A DNA stretch of 64,000 nt from Siphonodentalium dalli (lineage: Eukaryota; Mollusca; Scaphopoda; Gadilida; Siphonodentaliidae), in contig CP136066.1 of NCBI GenBank assembly GCA_032622095.1, positions 46,472,911 to 46,536,910 of the forward strand, read 5' to 3'. The notes beneath the pieces were generated by a model that had not been told where the DNA came from, ran no database searches, and saw only the letters and a list, made by a program, of their open reading frames with translations. Both the position numbers and the translations under genes were made by a program. Shown here one piece after another: positions 36,162 through 47,650 of the stretch; position 1 is the stretch's first letter, and the number at the start of each line of letters is the position of its first letter.

Positions 36162-36790
36162 TAAAGTTATTTATCCAGTTCCTGATACCATGTCCCAAAT
36201 CAATTTTAAACACACATGTAAGTCATCCAAGTGAATAAAAATGGAGGAAAGTCATTTTTATGATATATACAATGCAAAATTATCTGAAAAAAAGTCTGAG
36301 GGGTTGTTCGGCTGTCGCGTGTGGACAGGTCGGATGAGAAATGACGGTTATGTGTATCTATATGTTAAGTTCCCACCGACATAAATAATGCTACGTCCAG
36401 TAATAATTCTGAGCCCGGTGAGCCGAGGAAGGATTGGCGAGTCCACCACCGTACATCGTTCACCATACGACACAGACTAGCCATGTCTCCACCCGTGTAT
36501 TACCCCGGCAGCCTCGAATTGAGTCACATATGCCATAGAAAGACGTGTGTAAATGCTGAACACATTATGATGGAGAGCCATGAAACAAATGTTGAACGAC
36601 GCTATTGCGAGGGACAGAAATGCTGCACTAGGGCACATACACCCTTTTGTCTGATTTGAGTTAAAGAGAGAAGTACATTTCACCTCCTCGGTTTAACCCT
36701 TTTCCACTTGGATGACGTAGTACATGTGTGTTTCTTTAACTGTTTGGGACATGATTCAGGTGGACTCATGATATCTTTCTGATAGGAAAT
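36162..36790. other. non-coding stretch up to the LINE
   Basis: No recognised gene; the LINE's 5' untranslated part may begin somewhere here, but no border can be set. Confidence 0.4.
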
Positions 36791-36802
36791 TTCCGCAACA
36801 AG

Positions 36803-38100
36803 GTGACCAATCTCGATATTGCTATTGCAAAAATAAATAAGGCTATTAATATAGATATCCCCATGATACAGGGAAACATCTCTGGATTGGACATCAGGGT
36901 GAAATATGTTAAAGAGGACGTTGCCGAAATAAAAAGAATAGTGCATGAAAACAAACTAAAAATTGAGCAATTACAAGATGATAACCTGAACGGTTCAAAC
37001 CATATAAAAACTGATTTTACTGTTCTGCGTCAGGACTTCTCATACGTTTTAGACCGCATGAGTACAGAATATGCAAAAATAAAATTAAAACTCTGCAAAA
37101 CTAGATGCACTAACCGGTCAAGTACAAGAACTGATTGAATGCGGACAAAATTGTGATTCTTCTAATGTAAACAAGGCATCGTGCACCGCAGAATGTGTTG
37201 ACTTTATTAAAAGCACGATGGGAACCTTCTTCAGTGAGCTAACACAAAGGATGCACTCTACGTACAACTCAGATGATGGTACTCAATCAACTTCGTCCAA
37301 AGTAGATGTCATTGATACTGAATCAATTAGATCAGCCGATGTCGAGTCCACCGTTGGAGAAATTAACCTAACTGCTCATCTGCAACGTGCATCATCACGG
37401 CGACTGTCGAGATCTAATTCTCCAACATGTTCTCATTCTCACACTCAACATCATTCACGCTCATCTCGCCATCGTTCTCGTTCATCTCGACGTTGTCGCC
37501 TGCGTTCACCTCATCAAGACGTCATCGCTCCCAATCACGACGTCATTCATTCTCACGTTCACCAAGGCGACACCGTTCTCACTCATCTAGACGACGCCGT
37601 TCATCTCACAGTAGATCATATTCGCCTAGAAATTCATATTCGACTCACAGGAAGCTTTACCCTGAATACCACGATCGTGCTTTGCCAAACTATAATGGTA
37701 ACTATCACTATGCAAAAGCTCCGATAGGCCAGCGATGGAACAACGGACAACACAATGGTATAAATAACAGACGTGCTAGACGCACCCCAAATTCGAATAT
37801 ATTACAGTTCTAGAATCCCAATTAAGACCGACCGAGTACTTCTGAGAGACATAGACAATAACTACTCTTCAGACGACATTGAGAAATACATGTATGACAA
37901 CAGAGTGGAATTTTATATAGTTCGCCTCTATCCGATTGTGAATGGAACTTCTACTGCCAGGATAAATGTATTAAATGACCACTCTGAATTTATTCTGGAC
38001 AGAGACTTTTGACCGGTGGGTATGACATGCACTCGGATGGATACTACCAGATTGGATTGTTCTCGTGAACAACTGAATAGCAGCCGCGTCTCTAGCTGGC
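36803..38100 (+). pseudogene. LINE ORF1, coiled coil then RS-rich then C-terminal domain
   Basis: The first frame (36803 to about 37090) is heptad-like and charged (NKAINIDIPMIQGN, VKEDVAEIKRIVHENKLKIE), fit for a coiled coil. After a frameshift it continues with SNVNKASCTAECVDFIKS and, in the frame of 37218, FFSELTQRMHS and the start of an RS-rich stretch (RASSRRLSRSNSP). Near 37500 the frame shifts again, and RS/RRH dipeptides continue (SRRHRSQSRRHSFSRSPRRH) to about 37650. A third shift near 37800 leads to KTDRVLLRDIDNNYSSDDIE and ARINVLNDHSEFILDRDF, then TGA at 38010 where this family usually has the W of an FWP motif. ORF1 proteins bind LINE RNA. The SR-protein-like region is unusual. 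Confidence 0.7.
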
Positions 38101-38139
38101 ACTAAACTGCATCATTGAGATCAGAACTATATTTTCAGC

Positions 38140-39276
38140 ATGTTATCCTTTATGTCATGGAATGCCACTGGCATCTTTTCATCCTCCTCCTACTTATCTA
38201 GATTTCTCGATAGGCAGGGAGTGGACGTTTGTGGCATCTCAGAACATTGGCTGAAGGAATCCAATATATCGTTCATGGACCATATATCACAATACTATAA
38301 CTCCTACACGGTATGTGACGCAACACCCGGCCCTCCTGATAAAAAGGGTCGACCAAAAGCCGGAGTAGCTATTTTTTGGCATAAGCAGTGGAATGATAAT
38401 GTATCAATTATCGACACTGATGATGATAGAATTCTTGTAATTCAACTATACATTAATCAATGGAAATTTTACTACATATTCCAAGTATATCTTCCTTCCA
38501 GCAATTACTCTGACGATTTGTTCTCAAAGTATATTGAGAAAGTGTCTAATTTATTTGACTATTATAGTTCATTGGGAACTGTAATCGTTATGGGGGACTT
38601 TAACGTAAATTCCTTTCGCCCAAATTACAGAGGCATGCTATTGGCAAATATGTTTATGGACAAAGGTGTTTGCTCTCCAATTGAAAAATCGTTCAAAACT
38701 ACCACGGTAAAAACATTCGTACCACCGACATATCCTGATTCCGGTTCAATTATATACCATTTCCTTATTCATAAAGCAATGAGCCACAAAATACAAACAG
38801 TTGATATTTTACAAGATGATAGCATCGACGTATCAACGCATCGTCCCATTGTATTATGTATGAATGACGAAGTACTTCAGCCTCAGGCCTCTCATGTACA
38901 GTGCTCGTCAAAATTAAAATGGTCAGCTCTGAATTCAAATCCGACACTCGCTCGTACGTTTGCGACACACGTGGGTAAAAATTGCCCTACTGCTGAAATA
39001 GATAGTGTATCTTCGATTAATAACTATTATAATTACTTAGTTTCTGCTCTCAGAAATGCATCCTCAGAAGTTGTTCCTAAATCAAAATTCCGTAGTCATA
39101 TTAAACCATATTGGAACGAATCGTTAAAAGCCGCCCACTTTAATATGCGCGAGTGTCGCAGATGTTGGTTGGCAGAAGGCAAACATCGCTACGAAGGTTC
39201 CAATTCATATCGCCATTATAAAGAAGCAAAACGCTCTTTTCGACGTACACATTGCAAACATTATGCGGGACCGTGA
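38140..39276 (+). pseudogene. LINE ORF2, endonuclease domain
   Basis: From the ATG at 38140 the 378-codon frame begins with an APE-like endonuclease of about 240 residues: SWNATGI (residues 6-12), ISEHWL with E35, AGVAIFW, and MGDFNVN with D153 and N155. Toward the end, SGSIIYHFL has Y206 where the family has the Asp of an IDH motif, and STHRPI (232-237) has Thr in place of the Asp of SDH. Loss of the IDH aspartate should stop DNA nicking. The frame continues through the linker and is left by a frameshift at 39263-39276, where the reverse transcriptase frame takes over. Confidence 0.85.
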
Positions 39277-40610
39277 TGCCGAAATCGACAAGTGCGCAGA
39301 AATAGATCAGAATACATTTTATCGATTGGTCAATTACAAACGCAGAGAACGTAGCACGCCATCGCCGTCACATTTCGTGCACAACGGTGAAACTCTCCGT
39401 ACTAACCAGTCTATATCTAATGCATGGGCATCATACTATGAAAACCTATTCATACCACTACAAAATGAGCAGTTTGACGCTAATCATCTTAAATCGGTTA
39501 ATTCATATGTATCGTCTATTAAAAAAGACAAATATACCGACCTTGATAAAATTCTCTGCTGTCCAGTCAGTGAATCAGAGTTGACCGATATTATACCTAA
39601 ACTCAACAGGAATAAAGCAGCGGGACATGACTCGATAACAAATGAACACATTGTATATAGCGCACCATGCATAGTTTGTAAATCGTGCCACCTTTTCAGT
39701 AAGATGGTAGAATTTTCATATGTTCCTAACAATGCCAAGAAAGGAGTGATGATATCTCTATATAAAGGCGGTAAACAGTCAAAACAAGCATTTGACAGCT
39801 ACAGACCAATTACAATCATGCCTGCTTTATATAAACTATATGAAAAAATGATATTCATGCGCTTGCAATCACACACGCCAAACAATATAGCCATCAACCC
39901 ACTCCAACATGGTTTTCAGAGCGGAGTAAGCTGTATGGCAACTTCGAACTTATTACAGGAGTGCATTTCCTACATTAAAGAGACGCACAGTAAATTATTC
40001 GCCTGTTTTCTAGACGTCACAAAAGCGTTAGATTCCGTCTGCATGGTTAAATGGTCTTTTGTACAAATTGCATAAAAGAGGATTCAATGGTATTATATGG
40101 CACACTTTCAAAGCACTCCTGACGGGTATCGAATGTTGCGTACGGTATATAAATACTTTCTCAGACTGGTTTGGCATCTTTCAAAGAGCTAGACAAGGCT
40201 ATATCCTCCCACCTCTATTTTATATGATGTATGTAGACGACCTCATATACGAGTTGGAAAATTCTTTATGTGGCCTCCACGTGCATGATATAAAGCACTT
40301 CGCCAGTACAGGCGGATGACATGGTACTTGTATCACTTTCAGAGTCAGGCCTACGTACTTTGTATAATCTTTATCTAGAATATAGCTTGAAATGGAGATA
40401 CCTGTATAACTCATCGAAGACATTCATCATTGTTTTTAACGAAACGCAACGTGAATTCATTAAATCACAGAGGTCGTGGCAACTTGGCAACAGTGTAATA
40501 CATGAAGTCGAATCTGGAACACACTTGGGAATCCCTATTGAGAAATTCAGCTTTAACTCAAAATTTGCACAAAACTCAAAGGCACATATCTATCGCTGAC
40601 CAATGCAGGA
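39263..40610 (+). pseudogene. LINE ORF2, reverse transcriptase domain
   Basis: The first frame (39263-40075) has NRNKAAGHDSITNEHI, FDSYRPITIMPALYKLYEKM, LQHGFQSGVSCMAT and FACFLDVTKALDSV (motif A, with the first catalytic Asp). A frameshift near 40065 moves to the frame of 40059-40319 with ARQGYILPPLFYMMYVDDLI (motif B and following). Another shift near 40310 brings in ADDMVLVS (motif C; the residue before ADD reads Q instead of Y/F), followed by LEYSLKWRYLYNSSKTFIIVF and THLGIPI. Motif residues mostly survive, but three frames mean no active enzyme. Confidence 0.9.
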
Positions 40611-41565
40611 TTATACGCAGGCGGTATCACCCCATACAGTTGTTTCAGTATCTACAAGTCCATCGTCCTCCATAAGGCTCTGTACGGTAGTGAACTGCTC
40701 TGGAATATATATAATATTTCTCATGCATACACGGAGAGAGCACATATATTTTGCCTAAAACTATTCAAGGATTCGCACAACAAACCAGAACTTGCATCGT
40801 ACATGGGCATCTGGGTGCGGTGGGCTTGAATCCTATATTGATCAAAGGAAATTAAGCTTACTAGCAACATTATGTAGACTAAATACAAATAAGAACGCTA
40901 AATCCGTATTCCTCGTGCGGCTTCGTAGTCATATTCTTGGAATTGCTCACCCACAATCCTTTATGGCAGATATTTCTACAGTTCTAAAGAGGTATAACTT
41001 ATATGAGTACCTAGAACGCTATACGCTCGAAAGCACGTTTCCCACCAAATCACACTGGAAGAATATCGTAAAAACTGAGATTAACACTATAAATGCACTT
41101 GAGTGGAGAATGAGTATTGAATCAAATAGTGATCTGGCACAATATGGACTTACACAAACCAAACTCAATTCCTCGTTTCTGTGGCAAACATGCAGGCTTT
41201 ATCCAGATGAACAATTTACATTTCTTATGATTGCTAGACTTCTCGCTCACACCGCACATAAAGATAACGGGCGTTGTCTACTATGTAATACGCAATATCA
41301 ATGCATTATAGAACATACATTAATAAACTGCACTTCAATATCGAATACAAGGAATAATATTTGGTACGATATCATTAACGCTTTCGGAATATATGCTTTT
41401 ATGTATATGGATGAGTTGACAGGGGCAAAGCAGTTAACCATATTTCTGGGGAATATACCATCTTCTTTAGTAAAAATGGGAAATTTGTCATTACCATTTG
41501 CCGTACACTTTTTCGCCAAATCAAGTCTCAAGCTATGGTATTGCTTGGCCTTGTTAAGAAATTGA
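40611..41565 (+). pseudogene. LINE ORF2, C-terminal region with zinc knuckle
   Basis: From 40611 the frame reads on with ALYGSELLWN and ERAHIFCLKLFKD to a stop at about 40830. After a frameshift the 257-codon frame (40792-41565) carries IDQRKLSLLATLC, FPTKSHWKNIVKTEI, FTFLMIARLLAHTA and a knuckle CLLCNTQYQCIIEHTLINC (C-x2-C-x9-H-x4-C). The same region is found diverged at 33319-33885 on the other strand. The frame's end at 41565 marks the end of coding in the element. Confidence 0.8.
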
Positions 41566-41715
41566 TTGACAATTACATCTTATTAAACATGAGCAATATA
41601 TAATAAATATAGCTTCCAAGTGACTGTAATCGACAAGGCAAATTGAAATACTTTTAAATATGTTTATATGTTAAATAGTGTGGATGCGTGTGCGACAGAG
41701 ACTCGAGAGTGAGTT

Positions 41716-41716
<1 letters not shown>

Positions 41717-41755
<39 letters not shown>
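41717..41755. repeat. (GA)n microsatellite
   Basis: About 19 GA units; the surrounding 41700-41840 is purine-rich. The arginine/glutamate frame across it is an artefact. Confidence 0.95.
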
Positions 41756-41756
<1 letters not shown>

Positions 41757-42015
41757 AAAAGAAAGAGGGAGAGATATCACCGCGATAGAGATAGAGAGAG
41801 ATCGAATGAGAAGGGAGAAACTGAGAGAGAGGGTGCATATGTTGGTATGGGTGGACTGTATGTTATTCCATTCCTTGTGATGTAACTTTGTTTTGTATAA
41901 ACTTGTACTTGTATATATGTTAACATATTTGTGTCCATGTTTCTGTGTGCATATGTTCTGTATTCAATAACTCTTCACATATGGAGGACAATTAAAGATA
42001 TATATATATATATAA

Positions 42016-43555
42016 ATGGAATCGTTGCAAAACAGTCTCTCCCACATGTGTGATTATCACATTTATTCAGGTGTTTGCGTTTCGAACAAAGTTTGTTGTG
42101 CACCACAAGTCCAATAATGTCATGTGACGGCGTTAGATTTTCAACAACACTGTATATAACTTGAGTGCTTGGTTGAAAAGGATTTCTGCCACTCCCAGAA
42201 TAAATCGGATTGTTATAAAGTCCGTCGGCCTGTGCATCGATGATATGTGGACTCTTCTTTCCTTCAGTTTGTTGTTTACGTGTGAGTTTCAAACGTCTTT
42301 CTCGGAGATCCTATTTATTTATTTCCTCAATTTTTGTAAACTTTTATTCGTTGTGCTCTGAATTGACTTGTCGGTTGGCGGGGAAATAATAGCACTTGCA
42401 CATATGTGTCTGAATCCTTCTGCTGCAATTGGTGTTTTAGATAATCCGACTGAAAGTCCAATATTCGGTTTTGCTGGTCTCCTACCACGGTTCCCTGTTA
42501 TAATTTCATCATACAGGTTGAAAATGTCAGATTTCAAATCACAACACGTGCAGATCATTTTCTCTCTGAATCCAATTCCACGAATTTCCTCAGCGTTCGT
42601 GTCCCAGTATAGGAATCCTGTACACGTGGAGTTATTTGCCTTATGTTTTTCGAAGGAAGAGTTCCACATCATCGCATTTCGGCGTATATTGACCACCCTG
42701 TTTGATCTGCATTCACGTTGCCAACCACTGACACATCTCTTGTCTGGGCTATCATCTCTGAAAATTAAAAAATAAATCCTAATTTTTACTCTTTGAACCA
42801 TATATATTAAAGGTATATGAATATCGGTCTAACTGTGAGATATATTGGTTTCTTTAAAAACACTGCCTGCTCCAAACAGTCATTTGAATGAATAGTTAAC
42901 TAATGCACCCACAGTGCTGCAATTTCATTTATATGTTATCTGCGTGCAAAGCAATGTTATACCTGCTCTTTGCTATTAATGACCCAATTCATATGAACAG
43001 AAGAAGGAGAGTAACTCTATTTGCAAATGGTAAGGCTGAAAACTTCTGTTTTTGCTCAGGGTACTGTTTTCAAAGCATTGCCTGCACAGAGGTATGGGGC
43101 TTGTCAAATTAAATGTGTTTTGATGCAGGAGGACACAGCTGACATTTTGAAAAAAGATTTTAAAGTCATGCTGAATTTCATACCCCCCCCCCCCCCATTT
43201 CTTATCTCTATGATGAAAAGAACATGTGTATAACATTGTTTGCCCCGTGGAATATTGTGAGAGATGTTTACCTTTCATTTTTTCTTTCAGACTCTTTGTT
43301 GTCAGATTGACCCTTCCCTGTTGGATTAAGACTGTTTGCAGCAGACCGAGTTTGATGTACTCTCACAGAGTTCGGCTTTTCGAGAATGTCCAGTGATGTA
43401 ATGATCGTTCTTTCGCGTAAATGTGTCACTACTCTGTTATCCACATATGGTTGTCGCTTGACTTTATACAACTGTTTGTGTCCTGGTTTGAATGTAAGGG
43501 AATTATCACGTTTAAACTTCATTGTCTCACAGTCCTCACAAATTCCTAAATCCAC
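42016..43555 (-). pseudogene. Mutator-like transposase, N-terminal half, with one intron
   Basis: Exon 1 (43555-43272) reads MDLGICEDCETMKF to SDNKESERKNER and ends at a donor, AAAG|GTAAAC. Exon 2 starts at 42757 after TTTTAATTTTCAG, and the two join in phase (AG|A). Exon 2 carries GFLYWDTNAEEIRGIGFREK, MICTCCDLKSDIFNLYDE, RGRRPAKPNIGLSVGLSKTP and GFRHICASAIISPP. A frameshift near 42345 and a TAG at about 42326 follow; the next frame resumes with IDAQADGLYNN, GSGRNPFQPSTQVIYSVVEN, KLCSKRKHL and CDNHTCGRDCFATIPF. Similarity stops at a (TA)n run (41999-42015). These segments match the widespread invertebrate 'Mutator-like transposase domain' proteins, as far as I can recall their consensus. The second half, with the expected catalytic core, is missing. 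A start further upstream cannot be excluded. Confidence 0.75.
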
Positions 43556-44254
43556 TCAACAACTATGTTACATTAACAGCATTAATTTGGAAACTGTCTC
43601 TTCACGAATATATAACATCCATAATTTTTACAATGAGAAATGATATTTGTCTCGTGAAATGATGACAACTAACTGTTCCAAAACCAGCACCTTGCTTTTA
43701 AGGAGTTTTGAAATTAATGATGCTTGAAAATGTCTGCCAATCTATCTGTTGATATATTACTACTTTATCAGCTGAACAACCATGTATAGTCAGTATAGCC
43801 TCATCATTGGCACCCCCTGTCCAATGTTAGTAACGACATTTGATACTGTGAGACAATAGATTAGGGATTCCTTCAAATTGGGATTGTAGCAGACATTACA
43901 AATGTTAGCACCATTTTCAATCAGGAAAAATCCCAGGGTTAAAACACCGTTGTCTGAGCTCATTGTTTAAATAATTTTCCACTTAATTTTTTCTGATTTT
44001 GGTACAAGTAGTAATTGTTCTTCAAAATTATGCCAAGTTTACTGACTAACGAACCCTCCACACTATTTATTTTTCAAGTAAAGGCATTTTTCATGTGAAT
44101 CTGCAGCTGGTTTGCATAGGGTTAAATGAAACCTGAGCATATCTGTTCCTGTGGAGAAATTAAATTCATGGGGCACAACCGATGAAAGCCAAGTGACAAC
44201 CTGATAAAACGAATGTGGTATAACTTCTCATGCTTTATTAGAACCATCATATTA
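43556..44254. other. non-coding stretch
   Basis: It would hold the promoter or earlier exons of the transposase gene if any; none is recognisable. Confidence 0.45.
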
Positions 44255-44757
44255 TTAAAGGCACGTGCGGCCTTAACTGTCGAAAATATTCATATTTGTT
44301 CCAAACACCGTAAACAGAAAAAACATTAAAACGCATACAGTTTCGTTCATATATACCATGACCAACGCGTAAACAGCATGTTATCATAAAGACCTACTAT
44401 ATTTTACCCAAGCAAGAGCCTGATTGTGTTACAGAAGACAGCACAATGCTACTGGCTAATTACACACAAATGGCATAAACGCTCTTTATTAGTTCCATAT
44501 CAGGTATTCACCAACAAAGAACGCTCTTTATGTTTACCATCATAATATAAACAAACACCAGAAAAGTAACTTTGTATTCTTTTGTTTACATAACAATGGT
44601 CAAACATATGACAATAACATACTCTTTATGCAATATTTCTTATTTGTATACGGACAAAGGCTATCTACATTTTGATGTTCTTTCTGTTTGTGGCGGTTTT
44701 TGATGGGTGGAGATATTTTCACAGGACACCCACCGCCAAGGCCAACCGTGTCTTTAA
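44255..44757. mobile_element. TTAA-flanked element, copy 3 (503 bp)
   Basis: TTAA-AGGCACGTGCGGCCTTAA at the left and the complement of TTTAAAGACACGGTTGGCC at the right. In reverse orientation it aligns to 2692-3192 along the full length. TTAA abuts both ends (44255-44258, 44754-44757). It is non-coding. Confidence 0.75.
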
Positions 44758-44952
44758 ATTAAACTCAAATTCAACCTGCATTTTGGCTTTTTATTCTGAA
44801 TTAGTGTATTATCTGGGGGGTTCCAATTAAAGGGACACATGGCGTAAAAAAACATTTTTTAAAACAACATCAGTTTAATAATTATAGGTATATATCAAGT
44901 TTCAACATGGATTATGTTCAAAACATATGCAGAAAGGCCGCATGACCCTTTA

Positions 44953-45405
44953 GGTTACACTGGTGTAAATACTATAGGCACCCCCCCACCCCGCGGTTGC
45001 GGGAGGAGTAAAGTTTCACAGTTAAAACACTCTGGGCTGTGATTGGTCGCATGAATTAAAAGTAAACTGTTGACAAACATTCAAGGAATAATTCTCCCAC
45101 AAAATTAATTTGCTAAGAGGCCCATTCATTAAATGAGAAGTCTGTTGTGGCTATTTAGAAATTTTAAGTGTTATTGAAAAAATGACAATATTGTTTTAGT
45201 GCGGAACCGACCCTAGTTATGAAAAAACGAAAATTTGAAGTGGATTCCCTGCTAGACGGCGTTGAATTTTGTATTGGGAAAGTTTCCACAGATGTCAAGC
45301 TCACATAATCCGAAGGCAGTTTGAACAGTTTCCATTAGACATCTGATGCAGATCAACAAACATTAACATTGAAGCCTATGGGAAATATTTACACCAAATG
45401 TAACC
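44953..45405. mobile_element. TIR element family 3, copy 2 (453 bp)
   Basis: Nearly identical to 35738-36161, with an extra C-rich segment (44980-45010, including CCCCCCCACCCCGCGG) near the left end. The right TIR has a small change (ACACCAAATGTAACC). Confidence 0.75.
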
Positions 45406-45605
45406 TAATCCTCATGTGATGTGCCCTTCTGATGAAGCAACCCTTCTACCATTGTATTGTTCGGTGATTGGCTTATAGTATGATAAACCACAACAGAGAT
45501 GTGAGTATAATTAATTATTAACTTCTTTTCGGTAGATATCAAAAGTCGTTCAACCCGCAAAACATAATAATCAAGGTTGCAGGAGACGATACTATCAAGA
45601 ATAGC

Positions 45606-45690
45606 ATTTGGCAAATGTTAATTTAAAATGGAAAAAAATATTTTCATTTGGCAAATTGTTTGGCAAAAGTAAATTTCGGTCAAGCGCGGA
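45606..45690. repeat. TTTGGCAAA word array, second locus
   Basis: Alternating ATTTGGCAAA and TTTGGCAAAAG words, ending TCAAGCGCGGACCCTG; similar to 35470-35600, where the order is reversed. Confidence 0.45.
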
Positions 45691-45925
45691 CCCTGTGCGA
45701 CAGCCATTTCTAGTTATACACCATTTGCTACCACATCGTCAAGCGGGCGTGATACACACTACATGTATATGTAGGTCATGTTTATGCATGTATATGAAGG
45801 TCATGGACCAGGTCCACACCACTGCAGGTAGGACATGCGCCTGCAACCAAGCGACGTTACTTTAGTCGTTAAAGCGACGTGAAACCTAAATTAGTCAGTA
45901 TGCGGGTACAATTCTATAATAACTA

Positions 45926-46733
45926 TATCTTACTCGTACGTAGTTAAATACGCGCAGTATTATTTTTTGCGCACCCGTCGTTGCGCGAATTTAAAACAGA
46001 GCGAAAAATAGTACGACTTCTGAGTTTAAACTAATAAACTTCATGGAAAGCAAGATCGATGATTTTGCTAATTATGTGCACACATTGCAAACGGTTTGAC
46101 ACTGGATGAATAATTACGCGTATACATGTAGGCCTATATTTAAATTCGGTCAACCAATATCAGAAATGCAATACCATCACTCAATGCCAAGCGATGTGCC
46201 AATCATGATCTACCGTAAAGTCGACGATGTTGAAATGCTTGTAAGAAATACATATATTGTAGATTACATATGCATGACAGCACGTACCCCATATCCACTA
46301 CCCTGGGTATACCGTGACCATACATTCTGAGTTAGTTATGTCATCACAACCAGCAGCCAAGACAGTGTTGATTATTCTGAAGTAATATATGGTTGCCTTC
46401 GCGGTTGTGTTTTTCTGTTTTCGAGTTTATTTCATTGATGTCCAGTCCACAACTATTTCAATATCAGTATAATAATTTGGAGCATATAAACATCCATCAT
46501 CGCAACACAATGATGAAGCAGTTATGGTCTAAAATAATTAACTCCCGGGATCGTATTTGATATCGTGCGTCTTCAGAAACGACTAAGAACTGAAACTGTC
46601 ATAAGATCCGAGACTTTTACGTACATAGTTTTGTCAGTTTTGAATTCGCGCAGATAGGTGCGTGAATTTAAAGTGTGCGAAATCAAAACTGAGTGAATAA
46701 TAGTACGGTGCGAATTTAAATACGAGTAATGTA
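45926..46733 (+). mobile_element. TA-flanked TIR element family 1, copy B (808 bp)
   Basis: TIRs start TCTTACTCGTACG at the left and end ATACGAGTAATG at the right, with TA on both sides. It has the same subterminal GCGAATTTAAA and GAAAAATAGTACGAC blocks as copy A, reversed. No internal hairpin like that of copy A is present. It is non-coding. Confidence 0.8.
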
Positions 46734-47129
46734 GATTATCTTTGATCAGTCCCGGTTACACGTGGTATGAGTAGGTGTTACTTACACCCTCTAACATTTT
46801 CGACATTCGTGAAATATTGGTGTGCTGGACTTGATGGGGAAATTAGTCTAAGATTGATAAACGCCAAGGAGGAGTTCAAAACGTTCTGAAAACATACAGT
46901 TCACAATCCGGTCTCCATATTGGTTTCTCACAGTATATACAGAATGCGTCGAAATAAGTACATAAAAGACAATATTTAAAATTCAGCTTAGATATACCGG
47001 TATATACAAATGTAATATATATTTTACTATGACGGTAACCTTCCCGTTGGTAGTATTATATAATGTACACCAAATAGTACATGACAAAACGCGTGCATGC
47101 ACAAATATAAATGCACTCTAGGAAATAAA
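46734..47129. other. non-coding stretch
   Basis: Nothing recognised. Confidence 0.5.
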
Positions 47130-47650
47130 CGTAACCAAATAGTTTAATTTGGTTCTTCATTTTTCCACAGGTGGAACCAAACTCAAAAACCAATTGGTTT
47201 TTAATGGTACGCTAAATCAATTAGTTCGTCATCACCAACAACCATTTGGTTTCTCGATGTGATATTTGATTCGTCGCAGATAAAATATGGTTCTTTACCT
47301 TTGCTATGAGAGGCAAGAATAGTGGTTCTTCGTGGACATTATTGGAGTCTTCAGAGTACAAAGTGATTCATTTTTCGTTACGAGGAACCAAGATTGGTTC
47401 TTGAATGTTGTCCACCGGGCTGAACCAGTTGGTTCTTTGTGTATATCATTTGATTCTTCAAACTCTTACCCAAAGAACCATTGGTTCTTCGTTGTTTCTT
47501 CATTGGTTCTTCGCGAGAACCTATTGAGGTGATCACCCTCCCCCGAAAATATTTGGTTCCTTGTAGCGCCAAATAAAGAGTCAAACAAAGCCATTGAACT
47601 GTTTCTTAGCGAAGAACCAAATTATACTATCCCAAGATCCATTTGATCCC
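47130..47650. repeat. array of self-complementary GGTTCTT/AAGAACC words
   Basis: Over 520 bp the words TTGGTTCTTC, AGAACCAA and AACCAATTGG recur in both orientations (for example near 47150, 47200, 47395, 47480, 47505, 47620) without a fixed period. A TGCACTCTAGGAAA just left of it is reminiscent of the GGCAGTGCAC that ends the 3230-3850 array. Confidence 0.7.

Larger units (their letters stand above)
36791..41580 (+). mobile_element. near full-length degenerate LINE (ORF1 + endonuclease + RT + zinc knuckle)
   Basis: About 4.8 kb in one orientation carries, in order, a coiled-coil/RS-rich ORF1, an apurinic-type endonuclease, a reverse transcriptase and a C-terminal zinc-knuckle tail. At least five frameshifts and one in-frame nonsense codon show that it is dead. 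The order is that of APE-type non-LTR retrotransposons (Jockey/CR1/I group); I cannot fix the clade. The 3' end lies after 41565 and before the (GA)n run at 41717; no poly-A is visible. Confidence 0.85.

Noticed and set aside
37773-38012. Separate small gene after the RS-rich frame
   Set aside because: It is the C-terminal part of LINE ORF1 in a shifted frame, cut by a TGA in place of the usual tryptophan.
38765-38968. Minus-strand frame opposite the LINE endonuclease
   Set aside because: Shadow of the endonuclease coding frame.
41688-41885. Arg/Glu-rich open frame
   Set aside because: It is produced by the (GA)n microsatellite.
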